Assembly (NCBI GenBank): GCA_905203995.1
Contig: CAJKXZ010000011.1
Coordinates: 1-36,518 of the forward strand
Direction: 5' to 3'
Origin: an uncultured Methanomassiliicoccus sp.
Lineage (GTDB): Archaea > Thermoplasmatota > Thermoplasmata > Methanomassiliicoccales > Methanomassiliicoccaceae
Length of the DNA stretch: 36,518 nt
Part shown: one piece after another, positions 1 to 7,715 of the stretch
Numbering within the stretch: the stretch's first letter is position 1
Layout of the letters: each line of letters starts with the position of its first letter
Program-made: the position numbers and the translations under genes
The notes under the pieces: model-generated
Database searches by the model: none
Seen by the model: only the letters and a program-made list of their open reading frames with translations
Told to the model about the DNA's origin: nothing

Positions 1-1
1 A

Positions 2-100
2 AAAGAAGTTTCTAGAGGGTTTGAACCATTAGAAGAAAATTTATCTGGGTGGATTTCTGACAAGTTAGATGAAATTAATGCAAAGAGTGAAAAATTTTAG
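2..100 (+). CDS. C-terminal tail of an unidentified gene (5' truncated)
   Basis: An open frame runs in from the left edge and gives 32 residues before stopping at TAG (98-100), directly followed by TAA (101-103). The tail is charged (KEVSRGFEPLEEN at its start, DEINAKSEKF at its end). Nothing identifies the product. The TAG-TAA pair means that even if TAG were read through, translation would end one codon later. The call rests only on the open frame reaching the edge and on the strong convergent terminator that follows. Confidence 0.45.
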   Translation, partial: KEVSRGFEPLEENLSGWISDKLDEINAKSEKF

Positions 101-171
101 TAATCTAGTTACTTTAAATATATTGAATATTCTAATTTTGGGGCTTGCTTGCACACTTTAATTTTAAAATT

Positions 172-202
172 TATAAAAAAATAAAAGGCTTTTAAAGCCT
201 TT
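172..202 (-). terminator. Hairpin plus T-run ending the alpha/beta hydrolase transcript
   Basis: AAAGGC (184-189) pairs with GCCTTT (197-202). Read on the minus strand, the hairpin sits at the stop codon of the hydrolase gene and is followed by a run of seven T. It may also serve the convergent plus-strand gene tail. Confidence 0.6.
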
Positions 203-1601
203 ATAAATTGTTTATCCAGTTAGCAATATCATCAATCACTTGTTGATCAACATTGGCTGGTTTATCATAAACTGTTGTGTCGACAACATCTTTTTGCGAA
301 TCAGATTCCATGAACAAATGATTCAAACCTTCATATAGATTGTAAGTCACATTGCTTTTATCAGCTAATGTTTCCTGCCAGAGTGGATAATCTACATCAG
401 CATATACCTGAAAATCATCTGCTCCTTGAAGAATCAACATGGGTATCTCTAGCTGTTGTGCAATAGCGGCGCGGTCATATGAATTGAGACTGTACCAATA
501 AGATGCTGGAGTCATATAATATAATGAATCATCATCTGGAGTTATGTTCTTAATTGCTTGACGTTGCTGATCAAGAATGATTGCCATCTGTGCAATTTCT
601 TCATCACTGTATCCGCTATTCTTCAGTATTAGCATGTTTTGATCATACATGAGATCTTCCAATCCACGGAGTGAACCAGCTAATGAAACAACACCCTTAA
701 CTTCTGGATTTTCTTGGGCAATGACTGGAACTAATGCTCCACCAAGACTGTGACCAATTACGTAAATTCTTTCAGAGTCAATCACTTCATTTTGTGATAT
801 TTGTTTAATTGCTGATTTCACATCATCCAGCACTTCATCCTGGATTGTATAATCGCCTACAAATGATTCTGGGTAAACCAGTGTACGTTTATCATATCTC
901 AATGAAGCAATGCCTTGATCAGCAAGACCATGGGCAATATCTTCAAAAGGAGCGTTGTTAGCCTTTCCTATCGTTTCATTCATATCATTTGGTCCAGATC
1001 CATGCACTAAAATCACAACAGGAGGGTTGTCAACATTCTTAGGTAAGGTCAGTATTGCATGGAGCTTGTATTTTTCTCCGACTGTAAGTACTATTTCTTC
1101 CCACTTGTCACTGGATTGAGGCTCAGGGGCTTCAATAGATGTATCTGGAACTTTTAGCTTGAAGCCCATCAACTCATCAGTCGTTGCATCAAACACAAAC
1201 ATTGTAGCAAGAGTGGATTTTATGCGATCTCCATCATTGAAATATTCTTCAGTCATAATTACTGTGACATAGTCGTCACGTAATTCTACGCCTACATTAG
1301 TTGTTACTATGTATTCACCAAGCATCTGGAACATGCTTGCTAGCTGTTCAGAAAATTTGCTTTCAGGAAACTCATCAATAAATTCCTGCGACGCATCTTG
1401 ATAAATAACGCTTGTGTTTCCTGCCCTTAACTCCTCCATGTATCGCTCGACTTTTTCTACATAGACTTGTTTTTCAGGATTTACTGACTGAGCCTGAACT
1501 TCACCAGTATTGTCTGAAAAACAAACTGTAAGCAATGCAAGGAAGAGAACAATAGACAAAACAAATGCCGCTACAACTCCCCACTTACCTTTAGTTTCCA
1601 T
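201..1601 (-). CDS. Membrane-anchored or secreted alpha/beta hydrolase with N-terminal DUF3887-like domain
   Basis: A 466-residue protein. The start at 1601 is chosen over upstream starts because GGTGAG lies 5 nt before it and the protein then opens METKGK followed by one hydrophobic segment (about residues 8-28), a signal anchor. Residues of about 40-150 resemble the DUF3887-type domain that precedes hydrolases in many bacteria. The hydrolase domain shows HGSGP (about 200-204, oxyanion region), the nucleophile elbow GHSLGG (serine at about 285), an aspartate in GADDFQVY and a histidine in GLNHLF near the C-terminus, so the triad is complete. The substrate is unknown; esterase or peptidase-like activity outside the membrane is likely. 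The surrounding DNA is AT-rich and the architecture is more familiar from Firmicutes, which suggests transfer. Confidence 0.85.
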   Translation of the reverse strand: METKGKWGVVAAFVLSIVLFLALLTVCFSDNTGEVQAQSVNPEKQVYVEKVERYMEELRAGNTSVIYQDASQEFIDEFPESKFSEQLASMFQMLGEYIVTTNVGVELRDDYVTVIMTEEYFNDGDRIKSTLATMFVFDATTDELMGFKLKVPDTSIEAPEPQSSDKWEEIVLTVGEKYKLHAILTLPKNVDNPPVVILVHGSGPNDMNETIGKANNAPFEDIAHGLADQGIASLRYDKRTLVYPESFVGDYTIQDEVLDDVKSAIKQISQNEVIDSERIYVIGHSLGGALVPVIAQENPEVKGVVSLAGSLRGLEDLMYDQNMLILKNSGYSDEEIAQMAIILDQQRQAIKNITPDDDSLYYMTPASYWYSLNSYDRAAIAQQLEIPMLILQGADDFQVYADVDYPLWQETLADKSNVTYNLYEGLNHLFMESDSQKDVVDTTVYDKPANVDQQVIDDIANWINNL

Positions 1602-1785
1602 AATCTCACCGTGATTGTTATTAATCTCAATCAAATATTTATTAATCAAAATCATATCGATTGAGGGTGGCAAGATATGTCCTGTGGTGTATTTATGGGC
1701 TTACCTTTAATTCACAATTTATAAAACGTGCATTGTGTCTTAATAATCTACATTGTTTGTGAATTTGGTTAGAAATAAGTGGGAA

Positions 1786-1801
1786 GGCCGCCGGAGCGGC
1801 C
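1786..1801 (-). terminator. GC-rich hairpin downstream of hdrB
   Basis: GGCCGC (1786-1791) and GCGGCC (1796-1801) form a perfect 6-bp stem with a 4-nt loop, 27 nt past the hdrB stop. The sequence after it on the minus strand has only short T runs, so it may be a terminator or a 3'-end stabilising structure. Confidence 0.4.
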
Positions 1802-1827
1802 TGAAAATGTTTTCTGCAAGTCTAAAC

Positions 1828-2649
1828 TTACATTCCGAGCTTTTCTTTGGAAATGCCGAGGGCAAGACCATAAAGCTGGGCAAGGTGAACTACTTTTAAG
1901 CCGTAGTCTTTGATATCTTTCTGGGTCCTGTCAAATTGCAGATGACAGAATGGACAGACATCAATGATGTATTCAGCGCCTACAGCTTTCATGTTCTTCA
2001 TCTTCTCTTCGGTGAATTTAGAAGAGAGTTCAGGGTTACCAGATCTTACACCACCGCCGGCTCCGCAGCACATTTGCTTGTCTTTGTAGTCGATGGATTT
2101 AGCGCCAGTGGCTTCGACCAGCTCATCGAGAATCTTGGGACGCTCAGGGTCATCAAGGTTCTTAATGTTGCTTGGTTTGAGGAAGTGGCATCCATAGTGG
2201 ACAGCAACGTTGACGTCCAGTGGGTTGGTGAATTTTGCTTTAATGGCGTCAATGCCCAGGTCTTTGTAGAATACTTCGGCAAAGTGGTGGACGTTGGTCT
2301 TACCGCCGTACTGCAGACCTACTTCGCTGAGGATTTTGTTAACGGCAGCGAGTCTTTCGGAGTCGTGGTTAAGAATGTGGGCGGCATCAAAGAGTGATCC
2401 GTAGCATCCGTTGCAGATGGTGATGATGTCAACACCCTGCTTTTCTGCAAGTGCGAGGTTACGGGCAGCTACAGCTAACCAGGTGTCCTGATCAAATGAT
2501 TTAATAACACCAGGAGCGGGACAGCAGCTAGCACCATCGAGTTCTACGAGTTCAATACCGAGAGCTTTACAGACTTCACGGGTTGCCAGTTCTACACCAG
2601 GATATCTTGCAGGTGCGACGCATCCAAGGAATAAAGCGTATTTAGCCAT
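1828..2649 (-). CDS. hdrB: CoB-CoM heterodisulfide reductase subunit B
   Basis: A 273-residue protein, a normal length for HdrB. HdrB holds the non-cubane [4Fe-4S] clusters that reduce the CoM-S-S-CoB heterodisulfide at the end of methanogenesis. Both cysteine-rich CCG domains are visible: the first with CCPAPG and CNGC, the second with HYGCHFLKP, CCGAGGG and CPFCHLQFD. The ATG at 2649 is preceded by GGAGGT at a 6-nt spacing and lies one base past the hdrC stop, so the two are translationally linked. No hdrA or mvh gene is adjacent, as in methanogens where the complex is spread over several loci. Confidence 0.95.
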   Translation of the reverse strand: MAKYALFLGCVAPARYPGVELATREVCKALGIELVELDGASCCPAPGVIKSFDQDTWLAVAARNLALAEKQGVDIITICNGCYGSLFDAAHILNHDSERLAAVNKILSEVGLQYGGKTNVHHFAEVFYKDLGIDAIKAKFTNPLDVNVAVHYGCHFLKPSNIKNLDDPERPKILDELVEATGAKSIDYKDKQMCCGAGGGVRSGNPELSSKFTEEKMKNMKAVGAEYIIDVCPFCHLQFDRTQKDIKDYGLKVVHLAQLYGLALGISKEKLGM

Positions 2650-2650
2650 A

Positions 2651-3163
2651 TTAATTACCTCCAACAAGCTCATCAAAACCAGTAGCTTTCAGAATCTTCT
2701 TGAGATCGGCTAAGGCTTTCTCGTTGCCCAGTGTGCTTACTGGCTTGCGGTCAAGGCCGAGAGCTTCTCTCTGGTTTTCGTATTCTTCAGTCAGAGGTAC
2801 GGTTCCACCATATTTTACAAGCATGGTTCCGACTTTCTTGTGTGGCTCAGACATGACGCCTTTCTCAACTGCTAAGTTTCTGAGCAGAGTAATGAGATCA
2901 ACGATTTCGACACCACGGGGGCAGCGCTCCATGCAGGAGTAGCAGGTGGTGCACATCCAGAGATCGGGAGAGTTCAAAACTTCCTCTTCCATGCCGAGCT
3001 GGGCTCTGCGGATGAGTTTTCTTGTCTTATAGGCAGTCATTCTTCCGGAGGGACAGCTAGCCGTGCATGTTCCGCATTGGAAGCAGAGCATGAGGGTTTC
3101 TCCTCCTTCTTTGGATTGTACCTTCTGGGCAAAATCCTGATTTGCTTGGTCAATGGTAACCAT
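2651..3163 (-). CDS. hdrC: CoB-CoM heterodisulfide reductase subunit C
   Basis: A 170-residue ferredoxin-like subunit that passes electrons between HdrA and HdrB. Two classic [4Fe-4S] motifs are present: CFQCGTCTASCP (about residues 27-38) and CTTCYSCMERCP (about 71-82). AAGGTGA precedes the ATG by about 6 nt. It is first in the hdrCB pair and follows a good TATA box at 3201-3208. The order C then B is the usual archaeal arrangement. Confidence 0.95.
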   Translation of the reverse strand: MVTIDQANQDFAQKVQSKEGGETLMLCFQCGTCTASCPSGRMTAYKTRKLIRRAQLGMEEEVLNSPDLWMCTTCYSCMERCPRGVEIVDLITLLRNLAVEKGVMSEPHKKVGTMLVKYGGTVPLTEEYENQREALGLDRKPVSTLGNEKALADLKKILKATGFDELVGGN

Positions 3164-3200
3164 TTAGATTCACCTTGTAAGCCCAAGAAGCCCGGCATGC

Positions 3201-3208
3201 TATTTAAA
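3201..3208 (-). promoter_or_regulatory. TATA box for hdrCB
   Basis: TATTTAAA (its reverse is TTTAAATA) lies about 40 nt upstream of the hdrC start on the minus strand, which leaves a short leader carrying the AAGGTGA ribosome-binding site. It is in the 82-nt gap between the regulator stop and hdrC. Confidence 0.5.
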
Positions 3209-3245
3209 CGTAGAGAAAAAATCCCCTTAGTATTACCTAAATAGA

Positions 3246-4061
3246 TTATACTATCTGCAGGCGTTTTAGCTCATGAATAATTTTTTCTACGAAGGGATTC
3301 GCGCGTGAATAAACCGCCGTAATCTCGTGAACAAGCTGTTCCGCTGAAGTTGAACTTTTAATCGCTAGTCCACGGCGCAGGGCCATCGACTCATTGATGA
3401 AAAAACTGAGACCGGAATCGATCAAGGCTGGCACGGAAGTGAAAACACGTTCGATCCGGTAGGGAATTTCCTGTGAATCCAGATAGCGGAAGCCGATTCT
3501 CTGGGCACCGTATTTGAAATAAGCATACCTTTCGCCGCGGTCTTCATGCAGCAGACGGTCTTCACCGATGGTGGCCCAGGCAAAATCTTCCGCTTCAAAA
3601 AGATAAAGCGGATCGTCAAGAATGATTAAATCTGCCAGTCCTGTCTGCAGGTCGGCGATATTTTTACGGTCATCAGAAATCAGCAGATCGCATTTGCCTT
3701 CGGGATCGACCGTGCTGAGCGCTTTCATCAGCAATTCTTGAGAAATAGGTGTACCGCGCACATTAAGGAAGTCTCTTTTTTCCAGGCGCTTGTCTAAAAG
3801 AAGATATTCATTGATGATGCGCAGACCTTCAGCCGTAAATTTGGTACCGGTCGCGCAGCTTTCTGTAATCTTGACGCCGGTTTTCTGCTCAATCTGTCCC
3901 AGGTAGCGGTGGAGCACTGGCACCGAGATGCCCAGCTTGGCCGCTGCTTTATTCTGGCTTTTTTCTTCATAGATGGCGATCAACACCTCAATCTGTCTGG
4001 GTGTGAGCGCAGCATCATTAATTTTAATCGACAGCGACGGCCCGATCTGTGCATTAGTCAT
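3246..4061 (-). CDS. LysR/ModE-like transcriptional regulator
   Basis: A 271-residue protein from the ATG at 4061; an upstream GTG at 4124 would overlap the divergent gene. Residues of about 15-75 form a winged helix-turn-helix of the LysR/ModE kind (ALTPRQIEVLIAIYEEKS, then NKAAAKLGISVPVLHRYLGQ). The rest (ISQELLMKAL, CDLLISDDRK, ADLIILDDPL) looks like a periplasmic-binding-protein fold used as an effector sensor. It lies just upstream of hdrCB on the same strand and divergent from the hydrogenase maturation protease, so it could control either; its ligand is unknown. Confidence 0.75.
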   Translation of the reverse strand: MTNAQIGPSLSIKINDAALTPRQIEVLIAIYEEKSQNKAAAKLGISVPVLHRYLGQIEQKTGVKITESCATGTKFTAEGLRIINEYLLLDKRLEKRDFLNVRGTPISQELLMKALSTVDPEGKCDLLISDDRKNIADLQTGLADLIILDDPLYLFEAEDFAWATIGEDRLLHEDRGERYAYFKYGAQRIGFRYLDSQEIPYRIERVFTSVPALIDSGLSFFINESMALRRGLAIKSSTSAEQLVHEITAVYSRANPFVEKIIHELKRLQIV

Positions 4062-4078
4062 TTGCAGGGTAATCAGCG

Positions 4079-4090
4079 AAAAATTTTTTG
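4079..4090. promoter_or_regulatory. AT-rich element shared by two divergent genes
   Basis: AAAAATTTTTT is nearly self-complementary. It is centred about 23 nt upstream of the regulator ATG (4061) and about 31 nt upstream of the protease ATG (4115). It could be a bidirectional TATA region, and the regulator would then be leaderless. A GGTGAT ribosome-binding site for the protease follows at 4099-4104. Confidence 0.35.
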
Positions 4091-4114
4091 TAGCTTCCGG
4101 TGATAAACCACCCG

Positions 4115-4570
4115 ATGAAAACACTCGTTCTTGGAATCGGTAGTCCGATCATGTCTGATGATGCAATTGGTTTACGAACACTTGCTGAATTAGAAAAAAT
4201 GAATCTGGAAAATGTAACTCTGGAGGAGGCTTGTACCAGCGGTCTAGACCTCATTGAAATTATGATCGGCTATGACCGGGTGATTATCATCGATGCCATC
4301 ATGAATTATGCCGACAAAGCCGGCACGGTCATGGTGCTGGACAGCGAGGCTTTCAGCAACAGCGTCCACGGCGTTAACGCTCATGAAGCCAACATCCCTT
4401 CAACGATCGCTTTAGGCCGTAAGATTGCTCCCGATGACTTTCCCAAGGACATCAAATTCGTGGCAGTGGAAGTCAACGACGTCTTCACGGTCAACGACCA
4501 CATGACTCCGGAAGTGGAAGCCGCCCTCCCGGAAGCCGTTAATGTCGTTTTGAAGCTGATCAACGAGTGA
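4115..4570 (+). CDS. Hydrogenase maturation protease (HycI/HyaD/FrcD family)
   Basis: A 151-residue endopeptidase of the family that trims the C-terminus of [NiFe]-hydrogenase large subunits after nickel insertion. It opens MKTLVLGIGSPIMSDDAIG, the family's GxGNPxxxDDxxG signature, with the nickel-sensing aspartate in SDDAIG; the second acidic position is in IIIDAI and a conserved histidine in GVNAHEAN. GGTGAT lies 10 nt before the ATG. It stands divergent from the regulator, close to hdrCB, so its substrate is probably the Mvh or F420-type large subunit encoded elsewhere. Its stop TGA abuts the stop of the convergent M16 gene. Confidence 0.88.
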   Translation: MKTLVLGIGSPIMSDDAIGLRTLAELEKMNLENVTLEEACTSGLDLIEIMIGYDRVIIIDAIMNYADKAGTVMVLDSEAFSNSVHGVNAHEANIPSTIALGRKIAPDDFPKDIKFVAVEVNDVFTVNDHMTPEVEAALPEAVNVVLKLINE

Positions 4571-5851
4571 TCAGAAATCTAAATCGGCCAGGTTTTTCAC
4601 GGCCTTTTTACTTTCTTTTTCCGGAGCATGCACGGCGATGCTGAGTTTGCTGCGGACTAACAATTCTTCGGCAAGCCGGGCGATGTCTTCTTCCGTTACC
4701 GCGTCCATCTTCTCAAGAAGCTCGTCAATGGTGGAAACCTTACCGGTTGCCATGTATGATTCTCCCAGCCGGATCATCCGTGCTTCACTTGATTCAAAGC
4801 GGCGGACATAAGCACCTTTCATCAGATGTTTAGCTCTTGCTAATTCGCCGTCCCGGAGACCCTCTTCTTTCAGTTTCTTAATTTCCGCCGCGACCAGTCT
4901 GATAATCTCTTCTTGTTTCTTAACATCGGTATTGAAGAGCACATCCAGTGTTCCGCAGTCGGTGTAGGCGGTACCGCTGGCATAGATCTCGTAAACCATA
5001 CCTGTTTTTTCTCTGATTTCCTGAAAGAGGCGGGAAGACATGCCGGCCCCGAAGATCGCCGATAACAGCCGCTGGGCCGGACGGGCGGGATCTGCGGACT
5101 TGAGCGCAGGGAAGCCCATGCAGACATAGGCCTGTGGATCTTTTTTGGGATAAACCATGAACTGAGCCTGCGGGACCGGCGGCTGCCGTTCTTTTTCCTT
5201 TCCGGCCGTTAAGTCGTCAAAATTAGTAGCAGCCCAGTCAACAATCGCTTCTTCGTCAATACTGCCCGTTGCGACCACCGTCATCCGCGGCGGCCGGTAA
5301 TTGGTTGTAAAGAAGTCCTGCAAATCTTCGGCGTTTAAGGCCTTCACTGTTTCCACAAAACCGGCTTCGGAACGGCCCAGGGGGTGCTCGCCCCAGATTG
5401 TCTGTGAAAACAAAGTGTGAATGTAATCATCAGGATCATTTTCCATCATGCGGATTTCCTGAATGACGACATTTCTTTCAGTATCCAGATCAGACTGCTT
5501 CAGCAGTGGATTTTTTACCATGTCAGAAAGAATGTCAACACTGCTGCGGAATGTTTCGTCAAGCGAGGAAATATGGTAGCAGGTAACTTCGTAAGTTGTG
5601 TAACCGTTATGTTCCCCGCCGGCCGCTTCAATTTCTTCAGCGATATCTTTCGAACTGCGCCGTGGGGTTCCCTTAAACATCATATGTTCCAAAAGGTGGG
5701 CAATGCCCGCTTTTTTATCCGTCTCGTCACGGGAACCGGTGCCGAAATAAACGGCGGCAGAAGCCGAATGTGAATGGGAAATTGACTCAGTAATAACAGG
5801 AATGCCGGCTGGCGTATGTAACAGTTTAATTTCATCGCTCATAAAAGCCAT
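4571..5851 (-). CDS. M16 family zinc metallopeptidase
   Basis: A 426-residue single-unit M16 (pitrilysin/processing-peptidase) protein. The inverted zinc motif HLLEH is at residues 52-56 and the third ligand glutamate lies 76 residues on, in ERNVVIQEIRMMEND (E132), so the site is complete. The C-terminal half is the usual inactive M16_C domain with the REKTGMVYEI and RLFQEIREK region. A second in-frame ATG (5842) is equally possible; neither has a clear ribosome-binding site. Its role is probably degradation of short peptides. It is convergent with the maturation protease gene, with stops touching. Confidence 0.88.
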   Translation of the reverse strand: MAFMSDEIKLLHTPAGIPVITESISHSHSASAAVYFGTGSRDETDKKAGIAHLLEHMMFKGTPRRSSKDIAEEIEAAGGEHNGYTTYEVTCYHISSLDETFRSSVDILSDMVKNPLLKQSDLDTERNVVIQEIRMMENDPDDYIHTLFSQTIWGEHPLGRSEAGFVETVKALNAEDLQDFFTTNYRPPRMTVVATGSIDEEAIVDWAATNFDDLTAGKEKERQPPVPQAQFMVYPKKDPQAYVCMGFPALKSADPARPAQRLLSAIFGAGMSSRLFQEIREKTGMVYEIYASGTAYTDCGTLDVLFNTDVKKQEEIIRLVAAEIKKLKEEGLRDGELARAKHLMKGAYVRRFESSEARMIRLGESYMATGKVSTIDELLEKMDAVTEEDIARLAEELLVRSKLSIAVHAPEKESKKAVKNLADLDF

Positions 5852-5936
5852 GACTATGCAATGGGGTTATGTCTTTTTCCCTTGATTTCGAAAATTAAGT
5901 ATAGGCTGTGCTCCCAAGTTAATCTGAGGCGTAGAT

Positions 5937-6695
5937 ATGGTTTCAGAACTAAAAATCCATGAATATCATGACAACATCTTCGAAAGCGGGATGATGATCG
6001 TCGGCTTTCCTTCCGTCGGTTTGGTCAGCTCGATCGCAGCCAACTACGTAGTCCGCACATCTGGCTTAAACCGTGTTGCCGGGGTACTTTCTCCTGATTT
6101 TCCACCCTATACCCTGATCAACGAAGGCGTTCCCTCACCACCAGTGAGAATTTATGCAGGCGACCGGCAGTGTACCAATACTGAACTCTGCAAACAGATT
6201 GTGACGGTAGTAGCGGAGTTTATGCCCAAGCCGGAAACAATAAAACCTCTGGCGGAGGCCCTTTTAGATTACTGCGATGATAAGGGTATCAAGACAGTCG
6301 TCACGCTGGAAGGAGTAGCACGACCGGGCTCTACGGAAGTCAGTCCGATGGGGGTTGGCAGCACACAGGCGGCCCGTGATATGCTGGCCAAATATGGTGT
6401 GGAAGAGATGAAGGAAGGCATCATCAGCGGCATCTCAGGTGTATTGCTCTATGAAGGAGAAACCCGTGACATCGACGTCATGTGTCTGCTGGGTGCTGCC
6501 CGGGCGGAATTTCCTGATGCTCGCGGTTCCGCGAAACTTCTGGAAGTAGTCGCCAAAATGCTGCCGGAACTAAAGATCGATCCCGATCCCTTGTATAAAG
6601 AAGCAGAAGAGATGGAAAAGCAGCTGAAAAAAGCCCAAGATAGTGCCAACCCGCAGCATAAATCAGCCTTCGAAGATTCCGTGATCTACGGTTGA
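5937..6695 (+). CDS. PAC2 family protein (proteasome assembly chaperone-like)
   Basis: A 252-residue protein with the archaeal PAC2 signature: GMMIVGFPSVGLVSSIAANYVV near residue 18, FPPYTLINEG, and the glycine-rich ISGISGVLLYEG. A lysine/glutamate-rich C-terminal helix (EEMEKQLKKAQDS) is typical of this family. Archaeal members such as PbaB act in proteasome core assembly; others remain uncharacterised. GAGG lies about 7 nt before the ATG. It is followed by a long hairpin and then the arginine decarboxylase. Confidence 0.85.
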   Translation: MVSELKIHEYHDNIFESGMMIVGFPSVGLVSSIAANYVVRTSGLNRVAGVLSPDFPPYTLINEGVPSPPVRIYAGDRQCTNTELCKQIVTVVAEFMPKPETIKPLAEALLDYCDDKGIKTVVTLEGVARPGSTEVSPMGVGSTQAARDMLAKYGVEEMKEGIISGISGVLLYEGETRDIDVMCLLGAARAEFPDARGSAKLLEVVAKMLPELKIDPDPLYKEAEEMEKQLKKAQDSANPQHKSAFEDSVIYG

Positions 6696-6702
6696 GCGTC
6701 CG

Positions 6703-6744
6703 GCATCAAAACTGCCTCTCTGGCTTTTGAGGGGCAGTTGATGC
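6703..6744 (+). terminator. Long hairpin between PAC2 gene and arginine decarboxylase
   Basis: GCATCA, ACTGCC and TCTC (6703-6720, with a 2-nt A bulge) pair with GAGG, GGCAGT and TGATGC (6729-6744) across an 8-nt loop, giving a 16-bp stem starting 7 nt after the PAC2 stop. The 3' arm holds a GAGGGG and an ATG (6741) in frame with the next gene, so the element could either end the PAC2 transcript or mask a start site. Confidence 0.5.
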
Positions 6745-6779
6745 AAATGCTTAAATTCAACGTTTTGGTTACATCGCGT

Positions 6780-7250
6780 ATGCATCTTGTTCCGAAGAAG
6801 TTCTTCGTTTCATCTGGCTGCGCAGTAAGTAAAGTTTCAGATCTTAATGCGTTTGATAAAGCGTTACTCGAAGCTGGCATTGGAGAACTTAACATCGTTT
6901 CAGTATCTTCGATTTTACCAATTGGTGCTGAACAGGTAAGTATTAGAGAATTGCCGATGGGCGCTATCACCCACTGTGTGTTGGCCCAGATGCGCGGTGG
7001 AGAAGGTGAAATGATCTCTGCTGGTATCGCTTACGGTCTCCGTAAAGACGGCAAAGGCGGTTATGTCGCCGAAGGTCACATTCACGGCAGCAAAAAAGCT
7101 CTGCGTGAAATCATGGAATGGAAAATGGATGAAATGGCTAAACTTCGTGGAATCGAGATGGAAAAGATCGAATACCGTTTAGAAGAGCTGTCCGTTCCTA
7201 TGGATCACTACGGCGCCTGTCTGGCAGCACTCGTCTTTGTTGAGTACTGA
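6780..7250 (+). CDS. pdaD: Pyruvoyl-dependent arginine decarboxylase
   Basis: A 156-residue PvlArgDC that makes agmatine for polyamine synthesis (and agmatidine for tRNA-Ile in archaea). The self-cleavage site that forms the pyruvoyl group is the Ser-Ser in IVSVSSILPIGA. Other family marks are NAFDKALLEAGIG and RELPMGA. I chose the ATG at 6780 because the protein then begins MHLVPKKFFVSSG, the usual family N-terminus, and TTAAATT centred about 26 nt upstream would make it leaderless. An ATG at 6741 after GAGGGG is the alternative, but it is buried in the hairpin. Two nt separate it from the next gene. Confidence 0.9.
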   Translation: MHLVPKKFFVSSGCAVSKVSDLNAFDKALLEAGIGELNIVSVSSILPIGAEQVSIRELPMGAITHCVLAQMRGGEGEMISAGIAYGLRKDGKGGYVAEGHIHGSKKALREIMEWKMDEMAKLRGIEMEKIEYRLEELSVPMDHYGACLAALVFVEY

Positions 7251-7252
7251 TA

Positions 7253-7690
7253 ATGTTAGGCGTTATTGTCTGCTCTAAATGCTCAACCGTGCAGGGAGCA
7301 GACTTAAAATCCGCCCGCGTGACTTGTCCCCGCTGCGGGGAAAGAATTGAGGTCAAGCGGGCCAAAGTCTATTTTTCTACTGAATCTCCTAAAGAATTAG
7401 CGGAAGCGGTGCGGCAGGTCAGCGAACAGCTGAAATATGATATTGAAAACCCTCCTGAAAAACCCCGAAAGCGGGTACGGGTAAAGAAAGCTAAACCGAA
7501 ACCGGAAGATGAAGTCACAATCCGGGCTGCGTTAGCTAAAACACAGCAGAAAAAAGAAACGCTGTCTAAGGCGGATATTGGTAAAGCTCTGCAGGTTAAA
7601 GATGATCAGGAATTGGACGAAACTATCGCCAAACTGCTGCTCGCCGGTATCATCTGTGAAGTCTCTGTCGGCGAATATAAATTAGTATAA
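7253..7690 (+). CDS. Zinc-ribbon (DUF1922-like) and winged-helix protein
   Basis: A 145-residue protein. An N-terminal four-cysteine zinc ribbon (CSKC at about 7-10, CPRCG at about 25-29) is followed by IEVKRAKVYF and KELAEAVRQV, as in the archaeal DUF1922 family. A basic linker rich in K and R (about 68-85) joins it to a C-terminal winged helix (LSKADIGKALQV, LAGIICEVSVGEYKLV). It is probably a nucleic-acid-binding protein; function unknown. It starts 2 nt after pdaD and is surely co-transcribed. Confidence 0.75.
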   Translation: MLGVIVCSKCSTVQGADLKSARVTCPRCGERIEVKRAKVYFSTESPKELAEAVRQVSEQLKYDIENPPEKPRKRVRVKKAKPKPEDEVTIRAALAKTQQKKETLSKADIGKALQVKDDQELDETIAKLLLAGIICEVSVGEYKLV

Positions 7691-7715
7691 ATTCCTACGA
7701 TTATCCTTTCTTGAC

